In this document: positions 44,911-58,275 of the stretch, one piece after another
How positions within the stretch are numbered: position 1 is the stretch's first letter
Layout of the letters: every line of letters starts with the position of its first letter
Assembly: GCA_036426205.1 (NCBI GenBank)
Contig: CM071569.1
Coordinates: 186,001 to 250,000 of the forward strand
Reading direction: 5' to 3'
Length of the DNA stretch: 64,000 nucleotides
Origin: Ascaphus truei
Taxonomy: Eukaryota > Chordata > Amphibia > Anura > Ascaphidae
Notes under the pieces: model-generated
What the model was told of the DNA's origin: nothing
The model's database searches: none
The model's input: the letters and a program-made list of their open reading frames with translations, nothing else
Program-made: the position numbers and the translations under genes

Positions 44911-46239
44911 AAAGCGTTTCTCTAACTTGGGACTCAAACATTCATAATCTACAACACTACAGTAAAGAAACATCTTTCAGCTATGATTGAAACCCCAAAT
45001 AACAAGATGCAAATGAATGAAATATTTTCATCCAGTGGCAAACAAACAACATATCCACACCGACACAACAGTCCTACGCATCTAGTACTTCTTTGATTTG
45101 ACAGAGATGTCTGTAAAATTGTTTGTGTTAGAGTTACCAGCCATTATGATCTCTGGATGTAAAACTAGCCTTAGTGTGATGTTCCTTTTTAATCACAAGC
45201 ATGTACTACTATTCTCAATTCCTCATTTATTGCACAGCTTACCATTTAAAGGCAGTTGCCAAGCTTGAACATTTAAAAAGAAATAACCATTCAATATCAG
45301 GATACAATACTAATTTGAACACACTGTCAAGTGATAGTAAGTCTCCTCTGACCCTCAGATTCCGTACGACTATGCCTAGATCGCTCGGGGTCTTATCGCT
45401 GTTGGCTGCGAAAATAGCAAAAGCATCTAGCCCGCATGTACAGCACCGGAATAGTATCTCATTGGCCTGATGCTAAAGCGAGGGTCGTAGGCATCCATGT
45501 AGCAGGCTGCTCTGAACGAGCGCAAAGTATTATTCCCACCAACCCCTTTCCCCCTTCGGCCGTCTCTCAACTCTTTCCACGTCTCGCTCTCCATAGCCTT
45601 CCGCGGGACTCTGGATCACTGTGGAAGTTCCAGGCACCTGATCGCATCCCCCCATTGGTCCCTTGCGTGAAGCAGTCACATCCCCCCCACTTCTTCTGAA
45701 AGGAGGACTTGTAAGTCAATCCAAACAAAATAAGCTTGTTACTCTAAATAATTAAAACAGTCTTTAATTTTTTTCCCTGACACAAAAATCGCTACAAAGT
45801 ATTTTCTCATAGTACAGAACTGAGTCTTTAAAAAAAAAACAACGTAGGATACTTTGTTTGGTCTCTGAAGCTGTAATGTCATGCTATAAATCTATTAAGA
45901 AGATGTATCAATGCACAGATGTACTCTTACAAAGATCACGGTTAACATTACAAGTACGAGTCCACATTATCGTCCACGTAACATTTCAAGAGCGACTAAG
46001 AGAAAACAAATAATTTAAAAGGTTTTGCTACAATCTACTGCTTCTATAAGGATGATCACCCCTCACACACCACCACCGATTCTGCCAACAGCTACGGTAC
46101 CTGCCCAAAATACTTGTTACAGGTTTATGCCCAGTTAACTATACATCAAAGGATAAGAGTTACAAACTCATACAGTAGAGTGTAAGGTAAGTTAATAAAG
46201 CCATAAAGATATCTATGGAAAATTGTCCACTCACTCAAA
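44911..46239. other. No gene recognised
   Basis: Mixed sequence with a C-rich part at 45520-45700. Nothing supported. Confidence 0.35.
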
Positions 46240-46370
46240 ATCCACACAGACTATCTCAGTCACTCACAGGACTAACTAGCTCGTCTACACCACCGAGAAT
46301 AGCCAGCGCTCACGACTAACGAGCAATTCTTCACACACAGATAGCCAGCGATCACAGACTGATGTACAAT
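46240..46370. repeat. Short copy of the 44-bp repeat
   Basis: Degenerate ACTAACTAGCTCGTCTACAC and AGCCAGCGCTCAC blocks match the array at 48700-49170. Confidence 0.65.
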
Positions 46371-48699
46371 GTGTTAAAATGGATGCAGTCATTCTCCTTG
46401 CTGACAGAAGGCCTGGGTAGTTATGGGCATGCAGCAGTAGTACTCCATGGAGGTGCCCTCACACCGGTGAGGTGCCCCTGTGTATGGATGGGAGTGGTCA
46501 CAGGCTCTGACTCCCTGGTTGGTGATGTCAGAGTTGTGTCAGTCCCCAGAGGATACATTAAGGACAGCGCTGATCAAAAGTTAGGAAGTAGTAGAAGTTA
46601 ATCGTTAGAGGATTCAGAGTGAATATATGCTGCAGGATAATGAGACGTGACCAGGGACCCTGGCGAGCAGAGTAGGATATCCCTCGGGGATAGGGAATCC
46701 CTCACATTAGGAGGACAATCCCTTAAAAGGGAGCCGCCCTTCTTCTTCGTCTTTTCTGCTCTCCATGTATGGCGCCACGTCATCTCTTTTAGCTTTTGCC
46801 CTAGACAGTGACCTCCTCATCCCCCTCCAAAGGCCCGCGCGTAAAGCCCCAATACTTAGGCGCCAGCAGACTGGATTGTTATCCACAACAACACATCGCC
46901 GCCTGCATGGGCCCCGACGATCCTCCTGTTTGGTATGAGGTGACTTATGACTTTTGTTCTTACGCCGCACTAAGTTTCCCACCTGCTTACACCACGCGGG
47001 TCTCTGCACTAGGCCTTCTCCTCTGTCGGCTTCCTGATACGGTTCCTCGGAACGTTTGACCGCGTGCGACAACTTCAACCGCCCCCCCACATATACCTTT
47101 CTTCACTCACCAGGTGTTACTTCCACTATGAGCTAATTCCCCGATTTCAGCGCATCCCCCGTCCTCAGCTTATATCGTTTCTTTTTCTCATCCTACCTTC
47201 TTTAGTTCATGTCTATCACGTATCTTTCCTCACTTGATGTGTATTTTTTCTTCAAGTGCCCCACACATGGGGTCTGATATTCTACGCGGTGTTCATCCCG
47301 TAACAACCACCCTTCCTTAAATCATGCCTTTCATCCCCCTTTACTGATCCCGCCCTGTACACTCCAAACCCGGGCCCTGCCCTGTCCCTCCCTGTGGTCA
47401 GCCGGTCGCCTGCCACTCCCCTTGCCGCCTCTGCCGGTGGCCCAAGACTACCAGACGGACTCACACCCCCTACTAGGGGACATACCTCACTGCTGCTCTT
47501 TCCCATCATTCGCCGCACCGCCTCACCCCCCGGTCTGACATGACATACTCACGAGCCCTTGCATCCGCCCTACCACCCGCCCCCCTCAGACCTTCCACGT
47601 TATAATTCTATCCCATACTTGCCCTAATACTCCCCTGTCGGTTATTGTCTCCTTATTGGTGAGGAGCTTGGACACCCCTCGACCGAGTGCCCCTCTAACT
47701 TACTCGACTTCGTACAAGTCACAGAAGTCGTCGGGTTGTCAAGGTCTTGTCTAGGGCAGGTGTTGTAGGATCCTTCCCTTTCTACTTAGTCCTCTGTAGG
47801 GTGGGTCGTATATCGTCTCCAATGGGGCGAAATACCGGTGGCGTGCGCGGCGTAACCAGCGGTGCAGGGCGTTCGGCGTCACTCCACGGGTGTCCCGCTT
47901 CGCGATCTCATCACTCGCCCCCCACACCGGTCCCCGTCCGTCCCCCCACCCCCCCCGCTACAGCCCTATCTTCACTTCCCACCCCTCATCCCGTCCTTCT
48001 AGCGCGCAGCCCCCACTAATCGACACTCCCCAATACCCGTTCTACACCCCAGCCGCCCCCTTCGCCTCCCTTTTGTCCTCCTTGTATTAATTGGAGATTT
48101 TCTGACCCCCACGCCGTTCACCCACACCTAGGCCATACATAATTATCCCAGGCTGTGGGCTGCCGGTTTTGCGGCCCATTCCATTTATCCAGAAATTCAA
48201 TGAGTCGTTTGGGGTTTGGTTCAAACTCCCTGCGCAGCCCATAGTACACCTCCGTTGTTCTCGTCTTCACTCTCCTTCGGCTAGGCTCCCTTTTCTTTTC
48301 TTCGTTCCTTCGATTTCCCCCATAACCTGTTTCTATCCACCTTTATTACGAGGCATCTCGCTTTTCCTGATCCTTCCTTTTCGCCTCTCCTCGTCTTAGA
48401 TTCCTTAGCCCGTTTCACCTGGTTACCCCTCCGTTCCTCTTCCCCCGGCTTGTGGCCCCCCGGGGATTAGGGCATGCCGACTCCGGTGGGTTTTTTTTTT
48501 TTTGAGGGCGGCTGCACTGGATATAGGTAGATCAAGAACACTACCTCAGCTGCCTGTCTGGGTGGCAATCCCACACAACATCACGGCGGGAGATCAGGGA
48601 GTCCTGTTGCCAACGGGTGCACCACCAGACATCACACTGTAATGGGGACTGGTTAGACCACAGGGGCCAATATGAGATTGGGTGGGTCAGGCCAGTCCA
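46371..48699. other. C-rich stretch between arrays, nothing recognised
   Basis: Several short open frames on both strands, all C/T-rich and overlapping, none with a recognised domain. A T-run lies at 48492-48503. The composition and irregularity suggest low-quality consensus. Confidence 0.35.
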
Positions 48700-49170
48700 G
48701 AAAATCCGTTACACTAACTAGCACTTTTACACACACAGAGTAACAAGCGCTCACAGAATAGCTAGATCTTCCACATACACAGACTAACAAGTGCTAAGAC
48801 TAACTAGTTCTTCACACACAAAGACTAACCAGCGCTGACCAAAACTAACTAGCTCTTACTACACAGACTACTGAGTGATCACGAGTAACTAGTCTCTACC
48901 ACACAGACAACCAGCACTCACACACTAAATAGATTCTTCTACAAACACAGACTAACGAGTGCTCACAGACTAACTAGCTCTTCTACACACACAGACTAAC
49001 CAGTGCGCACAGACTAACTAGCTCTTCTACAAACACAGACTACCCCGTATCACAGACTAAGTAGCTCTTACTCACACCGACTACCCAGTACTCACAGACT
49101 AACTAGCTCACTCACTATAGACTCAACCAGCTCACTCACCTACAGACTAGCTAGCTCACTCAAATACACA
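48700..49170. repeat. Imperfect tandem repeat of about 44 bp
   Basis: Units contain CTAACTAGCTCTTCTACACA, CACAGACTAACCAG and GCTCACAGA, with frequent indels, about ten units. Confidence 0.8.
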
Positions 49171-49802
49171 TTTTTTTTGATTATCCTTTACGTTTACATG
49201 TTCGCTAATATCTGGGAGGGGGGGAACCCTGATGTCTACCCAGCTTGTAACAGATTTAGCTCTGCTTGAATCATCATTAGTGAGCCAATGAAAAGGGGAC
49301 ATATCACCGAATATGGCTTACCCTCATTCACTTTAGCTATTGACTGGAAAACCGAATACGTACTGGGAGGGACACTGGTTTTCAGCGTAAGATTGGCCTA
49401 GCATGATGGGAAAAAAAACTCAGTTATGGTTAAACTTAAAACAATGTCGAAGTGGTTTGCTGCTTTGATTGTTATATCTATGAGAAAAGGGATCTGTGGA
49501 AGGTTGCAATGGTTTAGAGGATTTGATCAATATTATACGTGATAAATAAAGATTATTAGTACATCTGTTTTGTATAAAAATGTTACATTACATCTGATAT
49601 TAGACAACCAAAGTTTTTTGAAGAAGGTGAACAGTACGACAGTCACACACCCTTTGCAATGAAATCTATTTATAAACAGGGGCAGGATATTAGCACAGGA
49701 AACCAGTGATACCAGCTGGAACTTTTACCTGCTGTGCAGAGGTGTGCAGTAACAGATTCAAATCAGCAAACCTCTGCAGCAAACAGAAGAGCTTCCAGCT
49801 GG
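49171..49802. other. Flank of second 47-bp array
   Basis: No gene. A short inverted repeat TACCAGCTGGAA / TTCCAGCTGGTA (about 49710 and 49792) lies next to the array start. Confidence 0.45.
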
Positions 49803-52800
49803 TATGTCTGTTCAGAGAGGCCAGCAATACGCTTACTCAGGCAGGGAAGGGGTTGTCTGTCAGAGAGGCTGCAATATACTAACTCAGGCAGGGAAGGGGT
49901 GTCTGTCAGAGAGGCCTGCAATACAATTACTCAGGCAGGAGGAAGGGTGTTGTTGTTGTCAGAGAGGCCTGCAATACGCTACTCAGGCAGGGAAGGGGTT
50001 GTCTGTCAGGAGGCCTGCAATACACTTACTCAGGCAGGGAAGGGGGGTTGTCCGCACAGGGCCTGCAATACACTTACTCAGGCAGGGAAGGGGTGTCTGT
50101 CAGAGAGGCCTGCAATACTAACTCAGGCAGGGAGGGGGGTCTGTCAGAGAGGCTGCATACACATTATCAGGCAGGGAAGGGGAGTCTGTCAGAGAGGCCT
50201 GCAATACGCTTACTCAGGCAGGGAAGGGGGTCTGTCAGAGAGGCTGCAATACGCTACTCAGGCAGGGAAGGGGTGTCTGTCAGAGAGGCTGCAATACACT
50301 TACTCAGGCAGGGAAGGGGAGTCGTCAGAGAGGCCTGCAATACGCTTAGTCGGCAGGGAGGGGTGTTGTCCGAGAGGCCTGCAATACGCTTACTCAGGCA
50401 GGGAAGGGGTGTCTGTCAGAGAGGCCTGCAAATACTAACTCAGGCAGGGAAGGGGTGTCTGTCAGAGAGGCCTGCAATACACATACTCAGGCAGGGAAGG
50501 GGAGTCTGTCAGAGAGGCCTGCAATACGCTTACTCATGCAGGGAAGGGGAGTCTGTCAGAGAGGCCTGCAATACGCTTACTCAGGCAGGGAAGGGGTGTC
50601 TGTCAGAGAGGCCTGCAATACACTTACTCAGGCAGGGAAGGGGAGTCTGTCAGAGAGGCCTGCAATACGCTTACTCAGGCAGGGAAGGGGTGTCTGTCAG
50701 AGAGGCCTGCAATACGCTTACTCAGGCAGGGAAGGGGGGGTCTGTCAGAGAGGCCTGCAATACACTACTCAGCAGGGAAGGGGATTGTCAGAGAGGCCGC
50801 AATACACTTACTCAGGCAGGAAAGGAGTGTCTGTCAGAGAGGCCTGCAATACACTTACTCAGGTAGGAAAGGGGTGTCTGTCCGAGAGGCCGCAATACGC
50901 TTATCAGGCAGGGAAGGGGTGTTTGTCAGAGAGGCCTGCAATACGCTTACTCAAGCAGGGAAGGGGTGGGTGTCTCAGAGTCAGAGAGGCCTGCAATACA
51001 CTACTCAGGCAGGGAAGGGAGTTGTCAGAGAGGCTGCAAATAAACTACTCAGACAGGAAAGGGTGTCTGTCAGAGAGGCTGCAATACACTTATAGCCAGG
51101 GAAGGGGTTGTCGTCGAGAGAGGCCTGCAATACGCTTACTCAGGCAGGGAAGGGGTTGTCTGTCAGAGAGGCCTGCAATACGCTTACTAGGCAGGGAAAG
51201 GGTTGTTGTCAGAGAGGCCTGAAATACACTTATTCAGGCGGGAAGGGGTGTCTGTCAGAGAGGCCTGCAATACACTTACTCAGGCAGGAAAGGGGTGTCT
51301 GTCAGAGAGGCCTGCAATACACTTACTCAGGCAGGGAAGGGGAGTCTGTCAGAGAGGCCTGCAATACACTTACTCAGGCAGGAAAGGGGTGTCTGTCAGA
51401 GAGGCCTGCAATACACTTACTCAGGCAGGGAAGGGGGTCTGTCAGAGAGGCTGCAATACGTTACTCAGGCAGGAAGGGGTGTCTGTCAGAGAGGCCTGCA
51501 ATACACTTACTCAGGCAAGGGAAGGGGAATCGTCAGAGAGGCTGCAATACACTTACTCAGGGCAGGAAAGGAGTGTCTGCAGAGGGCCTGCAATACACGT
51601 ACTCAGGCAGGAAAGGGGTGTCTGTCAGAGAGGCCTGCAATACGCTTACTCAGGCAGGGAAGGGGTGTTTGTCAGAGAGGCCTGCAATACGCTTACTCAA
51701 GCAGGGAAGCGGTGTCTGTCAGAGTCAGAGAGGCCTGCAATACACTTACTCAGGCAGGGAAGGGGAGTCTGTCAGAAAGGCCTGCAATACACTTACTCAG
51801 ACAGGAAAGGGGTGTCTGTCAGAGAGGCCTGCAATACGCTTACTCAGGCAGGGAAGGGGTGTCTGTCAGAGAGGCCTGCAATACGCTTACTCAGGCAGGG
51901 AAAGGGTGTCTGTCAGAGAGGCTGAAATACACTATTCAGGCAGGGAAGGGGTGTCTGTCAGAGAGGCCTGCAATACACTTACTCAGGCAGAGGAAGGGGG
52001 TCTGTCAGAGAGGACTGCAATACACTTACTCAGGCAGGAAAGGGGTGTCTGTCAGAGAGGCCTGCAATACACTACTCAGCAGGGAAAGGGTGTCTGTCAG
52101 AGAGGCTGAAATACACTTACTCAGGCAGGGAAGGGGTGTCTGTCAGAGAGGCCTGCAATACACTTATTCAGGCAGGGAAGGGGTGTCTGTCAGAGAGGCC
52201 TGCAATACACTTACGCAGTCAGGGAAGGGGTGTCTGTCAGAGAGGCCTGCAATACACTTACTCAGGCAGGAAAGGGGTGTCTTGTCAAAGAGGCCTGCAA
52301 TACACTACTCGGGCAGGAAAGGGGTGTCTGTCAAAGAGGCCTGAAATACACTTACCGGGCAGGGAAGGGGAGCCTGTCAGAGAGGCCTGCAATACACTTA
52401 CTCAGGCAGGGAAAGGGTGTCTGTCAGAGAGGCCTGAAATACACTTACTCAGGCAGGGAAAGGGTGTCTGTCAGAGAGGCCTGCAATTTACTCTACAGGC
52501 AGGAAAGGGGTGTCTGTCAAAGAGGCCTGCAATACAACTTACTCAGGCAGGGAAAGGGTTGTCTGTCAGAGAGGCCTGCAATACACTTACTCAGGCAGGG
52601 AGGGAAGGGGTATCTGTCAGAGAGGCCTGCAATACACTTACTCAGGCAGGGAAGGGGAGTCTGTCAGAGAGGCCTGAAATACAGCTTAATCAGGCAGGGG
52701 AAGGGGTACGTCAGAGAGGCCTGCAATACACTTACTCGGCAGGAAGGGGTGTCTGTCAGAGAGGCCTGCAATACAATTACTCAGGCAGGGAAGGGGTTGT

Positions 52801-54695
52801 CTGTCAGAGAGGCCTGCAATACACTTACTCAGGCAGGGAAGGGGAGTCGCAGAGAGGCCTGCAATACACTTATCAGGCAGGAAAGGGGGTCTGGCAAAGG
52901 GCCTGCAATACACTTACTCAGGCAGGGAAGGGGTGTCTGTCAGAGAGGCCTGCAGCACTTACTCAGGCAGGGAAGGGGAGTCTGTCAGAGAGGCCTGCAA
53001 TACACTTACTCAGGCAGGGAAAGGGTGTCTGTCAGAGAGGCCTGCAATACACTTACTCAGGCAGGAAAGGGGTGTCTGTCAGAGAGGCCTGCAGTACACT
53101 TACTCAGGCAGGAAAGGGGTGTCTGTCAGAGAGGCCTGCAATACACTTACTTCAGGCAGGAAGGGGTGTCTGTCAGAGAGGCCTGCAATACTTACTCAGG
53201 CAGGGAAGGGGTGTCTGTCAGAGAGGCCTGCAATACATTACTAGGCAGGGAAGGGGGTCTGTCAGAGAGGCCTGAAAAATTTACTCAGGCAGGAAAGGGG
53301 GTGGTCTTGTCAGAGAGAGGCGCTGCAATACACTTACTCAGGCAGGGAAGGGGTGTCGTCAGAGAGGCCTGCAATACACTTACTCAGGCAGGGAAGGGGT
53401 ATCTGTCAGAGAGGCCTGCAATACACTTACTCAGGCAGGGAAGGGGTGTCTGTCAGAGAGGCCTGCAATACACTTACTCAGGCAGGGAAGGGGTGTCTGT
53501 CAGAGAGGCCTGCAATACACTTTCTTAGGCAGGGAAGGGTGTCTGTCAGAGACGCTGCAATACACTTACTCAGGCAGGAAGTGGGTGGTCTGTCAGAGAG
53601 GCTGCGAATACACTTACTCAGGCAGGGAAGGGGAGTCTGTCAGAGAGGCCTGCAATACACTTACTCAGGCAGGGAAGGGGTATCTGTCAGAGAGGGACTG
53701 CAATGACACTTACTCAGGCAGGGAGGGGTGTCTGTCAGAGAGGCCTGCAATACACTTACTCAGGCAGGGAAGGGGAGTCTGTCAGAGAGGCCTGAAATAC
53801 ACTTACTCAGGCAGGAAAGGGGTGTCTGTCAGAGAGGCCTGCAATACACTTACTCAGGCAGGGAAGGGGTGTCTGTCAGAGAGGCCTGAAATACATTTAC
53901 TCAGGCAGGGAAGGGGTCTGCACGATGGAGGAACTGAATACACTTACTCAGGGCAGGGAAGGGGTGTCTGTCAGAGAGGCCTGCAATACACTTACTTCAG
54001 GCAGGAAGGGGGAGTCTGTCAGAAAGGCCTGCAAATACACTTACTCAGGCGGGAAAGGGGTGTCTGTCAGAGAGGCCTGCAATACACTTACTCAGGCAGG
54101 AAAGGGGTTTCTGTCAGAGAGGCTGCAATACGTTACTCAGGCAGGAAGGGGTCTCTGTCAGAGAGCCTGAAATACACTTACTCAGGCAGGGGAAGGTGGT
54201 GTCTGTCAGAGAGGCTGCAATACGATTACTCAGAAGGGAAAGGGTGTCTGTCAGAGAGGCCTGAAATACAGTTACTCAGGCAGGGAAGGGGGGGTTGTGT
54301 CAGAGAGGCCTGAATATACACTTTCTCAGGGCAGGGAAGGTGTGTCGTCTGTCAGAGAGGCCGTCAAAACACTTACTCAGGGCAAGGGAAGGTGGTTGTC
54401 TTGCAGAGAGGCCTGCAATACGCTTCACAGGCAGGGAAGGGGTTGTTGTCTCGAGAGGCCTGAAATAACTTACTCAGGCTGTGGAACAGGGTGTCTGTAA
54501 GAGAGGCCTGATAATACACTGACTTAGGCAGGAAAGGGGTTGCTCTGCTCAGGCTTGGCCTGCAATACAACTTACTAGTGCAGGAAAGGGGTGTCTGTCA
54601 GAGAGGCCTGCAATAACTTCAGGAAGGGATGGGTCTGCAGAGCGGCGCAATACACTTTACTTAGGCAGGAAGGGGTTGTTGTCAGAGAGGCCTGC
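49803..54695. repeat. 47-bp satellite array 2 (about 104 units by length)
   Basis: Same unit as array 1. From about 50540 on it is collinear with array 1: the rare variants CTCAAGCAGG, GTCAGAGTCAGAGAG, ACGCAGTCAGGG, CTCGGGCAGG, GAGACGCTGCAATAC and ACTTTCTCAGG occur in the same order at offsets of 11.85-11.88 kb. The last 400 bp are unusually rich in indels. Open + frames of several hundred codons are a by-product of the repeat. Confidence 0.97.
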
Positions 54696-57486
54696 TGGTT
54701 AAAGACAGTGAAGCCTTTCATGTCAGTCCCTGCGCCTGACATACCTTAACTTGTTTCCTAAACAAATGTCTGTACTTCCATATTCTTCTTATCTCCCCCT
54801 TAACACTAGTATAACTATCTGCCTGCTTACTTCTACTCACTTCATGCACATCGCGTACCTGTTTGTTCTGTCCTTTACAGCCTCATACTCGCTGATCAGG
54901 ATCTCACCTTCCTCTGTTCTGCCCCCATAACTTAGAGGTGGGCACACAGTTTTGGGGGCATCGGGGGATCCGCAGTGGATGCGTCCTGTACCTTTAGTCT
55001 GCAGATTTTCAGCAGATCAATCTCAAAAAGGGCTGACGATTCATGGTTTGCGGATTTTGTATTTATTATACTCTGCGGATGCCACAGCCCGTTGATGGAT
55101 TTGAGGAATCCAATCCGTGAATTCAGCGATCCGTTGGGGGATTTTAAGAATCGCCAACGATTTCGTTGCTGAATCGCGGATTGGATTCCAATGGCGTTTT
55201 TGAGTAATCCGATGGATTAAATTCGACCACAATCTCGTTTGCGATTTATACGCGAAAGTGTAATAAAATTTCAGCGGAATTCAGGAAACAGATTTGGCGG
55301 TTTTTGGCGGATTTTCTACTTTCTACCCATAACTATAGTTGTGATTATGTATTGCATCTTCCACTCCTCTCTGCTACCATTAGTTTCTCCCTCCTACCCT
55401 AAACTCACAGAGATGTTCTAGCTCATTCCCTTTCACTCTTCCACTTCTGTACTTACGGAGTGTTTTCTCCATTGGTCCCCTTTAATTTTGTACCTGTTCT
55501 CGTCCACCACCTCCATCTCTTCTAACAACCGCAACCTTCATAACCTCATATATCCTCACCATCCTCTTACGTCTTTTTTCAGTGCCCTCGGCAATTTGCT
55601 GCTCCTTCTCTGTAATACACTGTAGGATGCAGGTCTCCTCTATCACTTTCTCCCTAAGGCTACAGCTCTTCATAGCGATGGCGACGGTTACGTCAGGGCT
55701 GCTGGTTGCTGGAAAATCAAATTGAGATGATTTCCATCATCACGATCAAGTCGTTGCTCGGTCCGTCCTAAATTGCAGGAAATGATTAGTGGCAGTGTAG
55801 AGCCCAGTCTACAATCTGTTTATGGTGTCAGAAGGAACCAGAATGTAGGTCAGCATGACATCACTGTTAAATCAATAATTCTAGGCCACAATGCGGTCTA
55901 GCGTGAAAATACACAGACCACGCCTTGCTGGGAACGCACTGAAGCGGTGAAATGAACTATGAAGTCCTGCTGTTAGTGATAACAGTGTTAGACAGATGGG
56001 GAAGGAATAGGTAACCCTATCAAAAAAAGACACAAATACCCAATGGTACATCCAAGTTGAAAGAAATACATTGTAAAATACTTAAAGTTTATACATGTTA
56101 TTCTCATGAGTAAGGGCTCATTCAGTTTTTTAAACCCTCTTGGCCGCAAAGCAATTTATAAGCTCTCTTCAGCCCACCGTCACCAGGCCTTTCCCCATTG
56201 ACCCATTCGATTTCCACCGATTCGACCACATACCTGTGTTTATACACTCTAATTACTCTGCAGTGTTGAGGAGAATTCTTACCGGAGAATGGCCTTAATT
56301 TAAGACCCCTGTCTGGAACCGGTACAATCGGACACTACCCTCCACCCCCCTCTATTAAAACAGTGGTTTGGGATTAACCATGGACGGGGTGTCCCCACTC
56401 ACCAATCCACACTGTTATTTCATGTTTCTGACAATTATTAATCGCACAATTTTAACATATATATTACAGACTTGTTTCACCCGCCACCACACAGTATTAG
56501 ATTCAACTTGCCGGGAAACCTTATCTGGGGCAATCTCACAATAAACGGCCAACAGTTCTATGAGATTTTTGCAGCTCGACTAAGTGTTGCCCTTATTGCG
56601 GCATTTTTTTTACCTACAAACCAGCCCGCGCTTTTCGTTGGGGGGGTATCCCTGAACGGGATTCTTTGCAGGTTTTGATCCCTGTTTCCTTGTTGTTTTA
56701 ATACCGTTATGGGTCACATTAGGGCTTTTCTCACAGTAATGTCTGACCCCGGCACTTTATGTGACCCGATCGCTTCAGTTCTTTCCTCATTCCCTCACTT
56801 TTGCCACAACTGTTGTTATCGGCCCTTTATGGTTTGGGCTTTGATCTGACTATTAGTTCCTCTCGGCTGGGTGACTTCCCTGGGTTAGAGTGTCCTTTCG
56901 CAGCCTTTTTTGGTTGCCTCGTTTTCCGTTTCACTCATTTCATCATCATTACACTACGCTGTGCCCCTCACCCACAACGATTGGCACCACCCTCTTTTCA
57001 CCTTCGCGTTTTTTTCACCTTTAGATTGTTTTACAGGACTATTCAGCTTTTTTCTTCGGTATACGCCGATTTAATAAGGTATTGAATGGTTCTTAGTTAT
57101 GTGTTAGAGCTTTTCCGTTACCAAGCATATCCCCCGCCGCTTATGCCGGATCACCCGCGACTTGTCTTGATGTTGCTACCTGGACGTCATGGGCTACCCG
57201 TGTTATTTCGTCTCCGAGCACTGGCTCTTTTCAAAGGGAATTCGCACCCACCCCAACTTAGCCTGAAGGATCTATTCCTCTCGTGACAGGTGTAAAGGGT
57301 GAGCCACATCGTGCAAACCTCCACGTGACTCCGCCGACTTGGGTATCCCAGTTCTGAAAGACTGCGTTACATGTTAAGTCACCATCAGATAGCCTTTACT
57401 CTCGGGAAAACGTGACGTTGTTGATAAGTAGCTTTCAATTACTAATCCGTTAACCACCCATCGGCCATTTGCACATTCCCGGCACG
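54696..57486. repeat. Segment copy 1, indel-laden duplicate of 57655-60036
   Basis: From GGTTAAAGACAGTGAAGCC onward it follows the second copy block by block (CTAGAGGTGGGCAC-like element end, GGCGACGGTTACGTCAGG, AATACCCAATGGTACATCCA, GAGCCACATCGT) but is about 410 bp longer, with many inserted bases, mostly C and T in its second half. No gene is recognised in it. Confidence 0.85.
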
Positions 57487-57487
57487 G

Positions 57488-57653
57488 AAAGGGGTGTCTG
57501 TCAGAGAGGCCTGCAATACACTTACTCAGGCAGGAAAGGGGTGTCTGTCAGAGAGGCCTGCAATACACTTACTCAGGCAGGGAAGGGGTGTCTGTCAGAG
57601 AGGCCTGCAATACACTTACTTAGGCAGGGAAGGGGTGTCTGTCAGAGAGGCCT
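57488..57653. repeat. 47-bp satellite remnant, about 3.6 units
   Basis: Units are nearly identical to the arrays above and clean of indels. The remnant separates the two segment copies, as array 2 precedes copy 1. Confidence 0.95.
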
Positions 57654-57878
57654 GTGGTTAAAGCAGTGAAGCCTTTGCCATGTCAGTCTCCTGCGCTGCA
57701 TTACCTTCACTTGTTTCCCAACATACTGTCCTGTACTTCTCTATATTCTCCCCTTTACACAGTACATAACTATCTGCTGCTTATTCTCTCACTCCTGCAT
57801 GTCTACCCTGGTACTGTTTGTCTTTACAGCCTCAATCCTGCTGATCAGGATCTCACCTTCCTTCTGTCTGCCCCATAA

Positions 57879-58275
57879 CTAGAGGTGGGCACGTTTTGGG
57901 GGCACGGTTGGGATCCGCAGTGGAGCGTCCTGTACCTTTAGTCTGCAGATTTCAGCAGATCAATCTCAAAAAGGGCGATTCATGGTTTGCGGATTTTGTA
58001 TTATTATTACACTCTGCGGATGCCACAGCCCGTTGATGGATTTGAGGAATCCAATCCGTGAATTCAGCGATCCGTTGGGGGATTTTAAAGAATCTGCCAA
58101 CGAGTTGCTGAATCCGCGGATTGGATCCAATGGCAGTTTTTGAGTAATCCGCATGGATTAAAATCGACCAAATCCGTTTGCGGATTTTATACCGCGAAAG
58201 TGTAAAATGCGTGAAATTTCAGGAAACAGATTTGGGCGGGTTTGGGCGGATTTTCCCATTTCTACCCATAACTAT
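57879..58275. mobile_element. hAT-like element with ATCCG/CGGAT interior
   Basis: The ends CTAGAGGTGGGCAC and TTTCTACCCATAACTATAG are rough inverted repeats and the interior alternates ATCCG and CGGAT motifs, like 11708-11970. The duplicate in copy 1 is at about 54935-55335. No clean target duplication. Confidence 0.5.
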
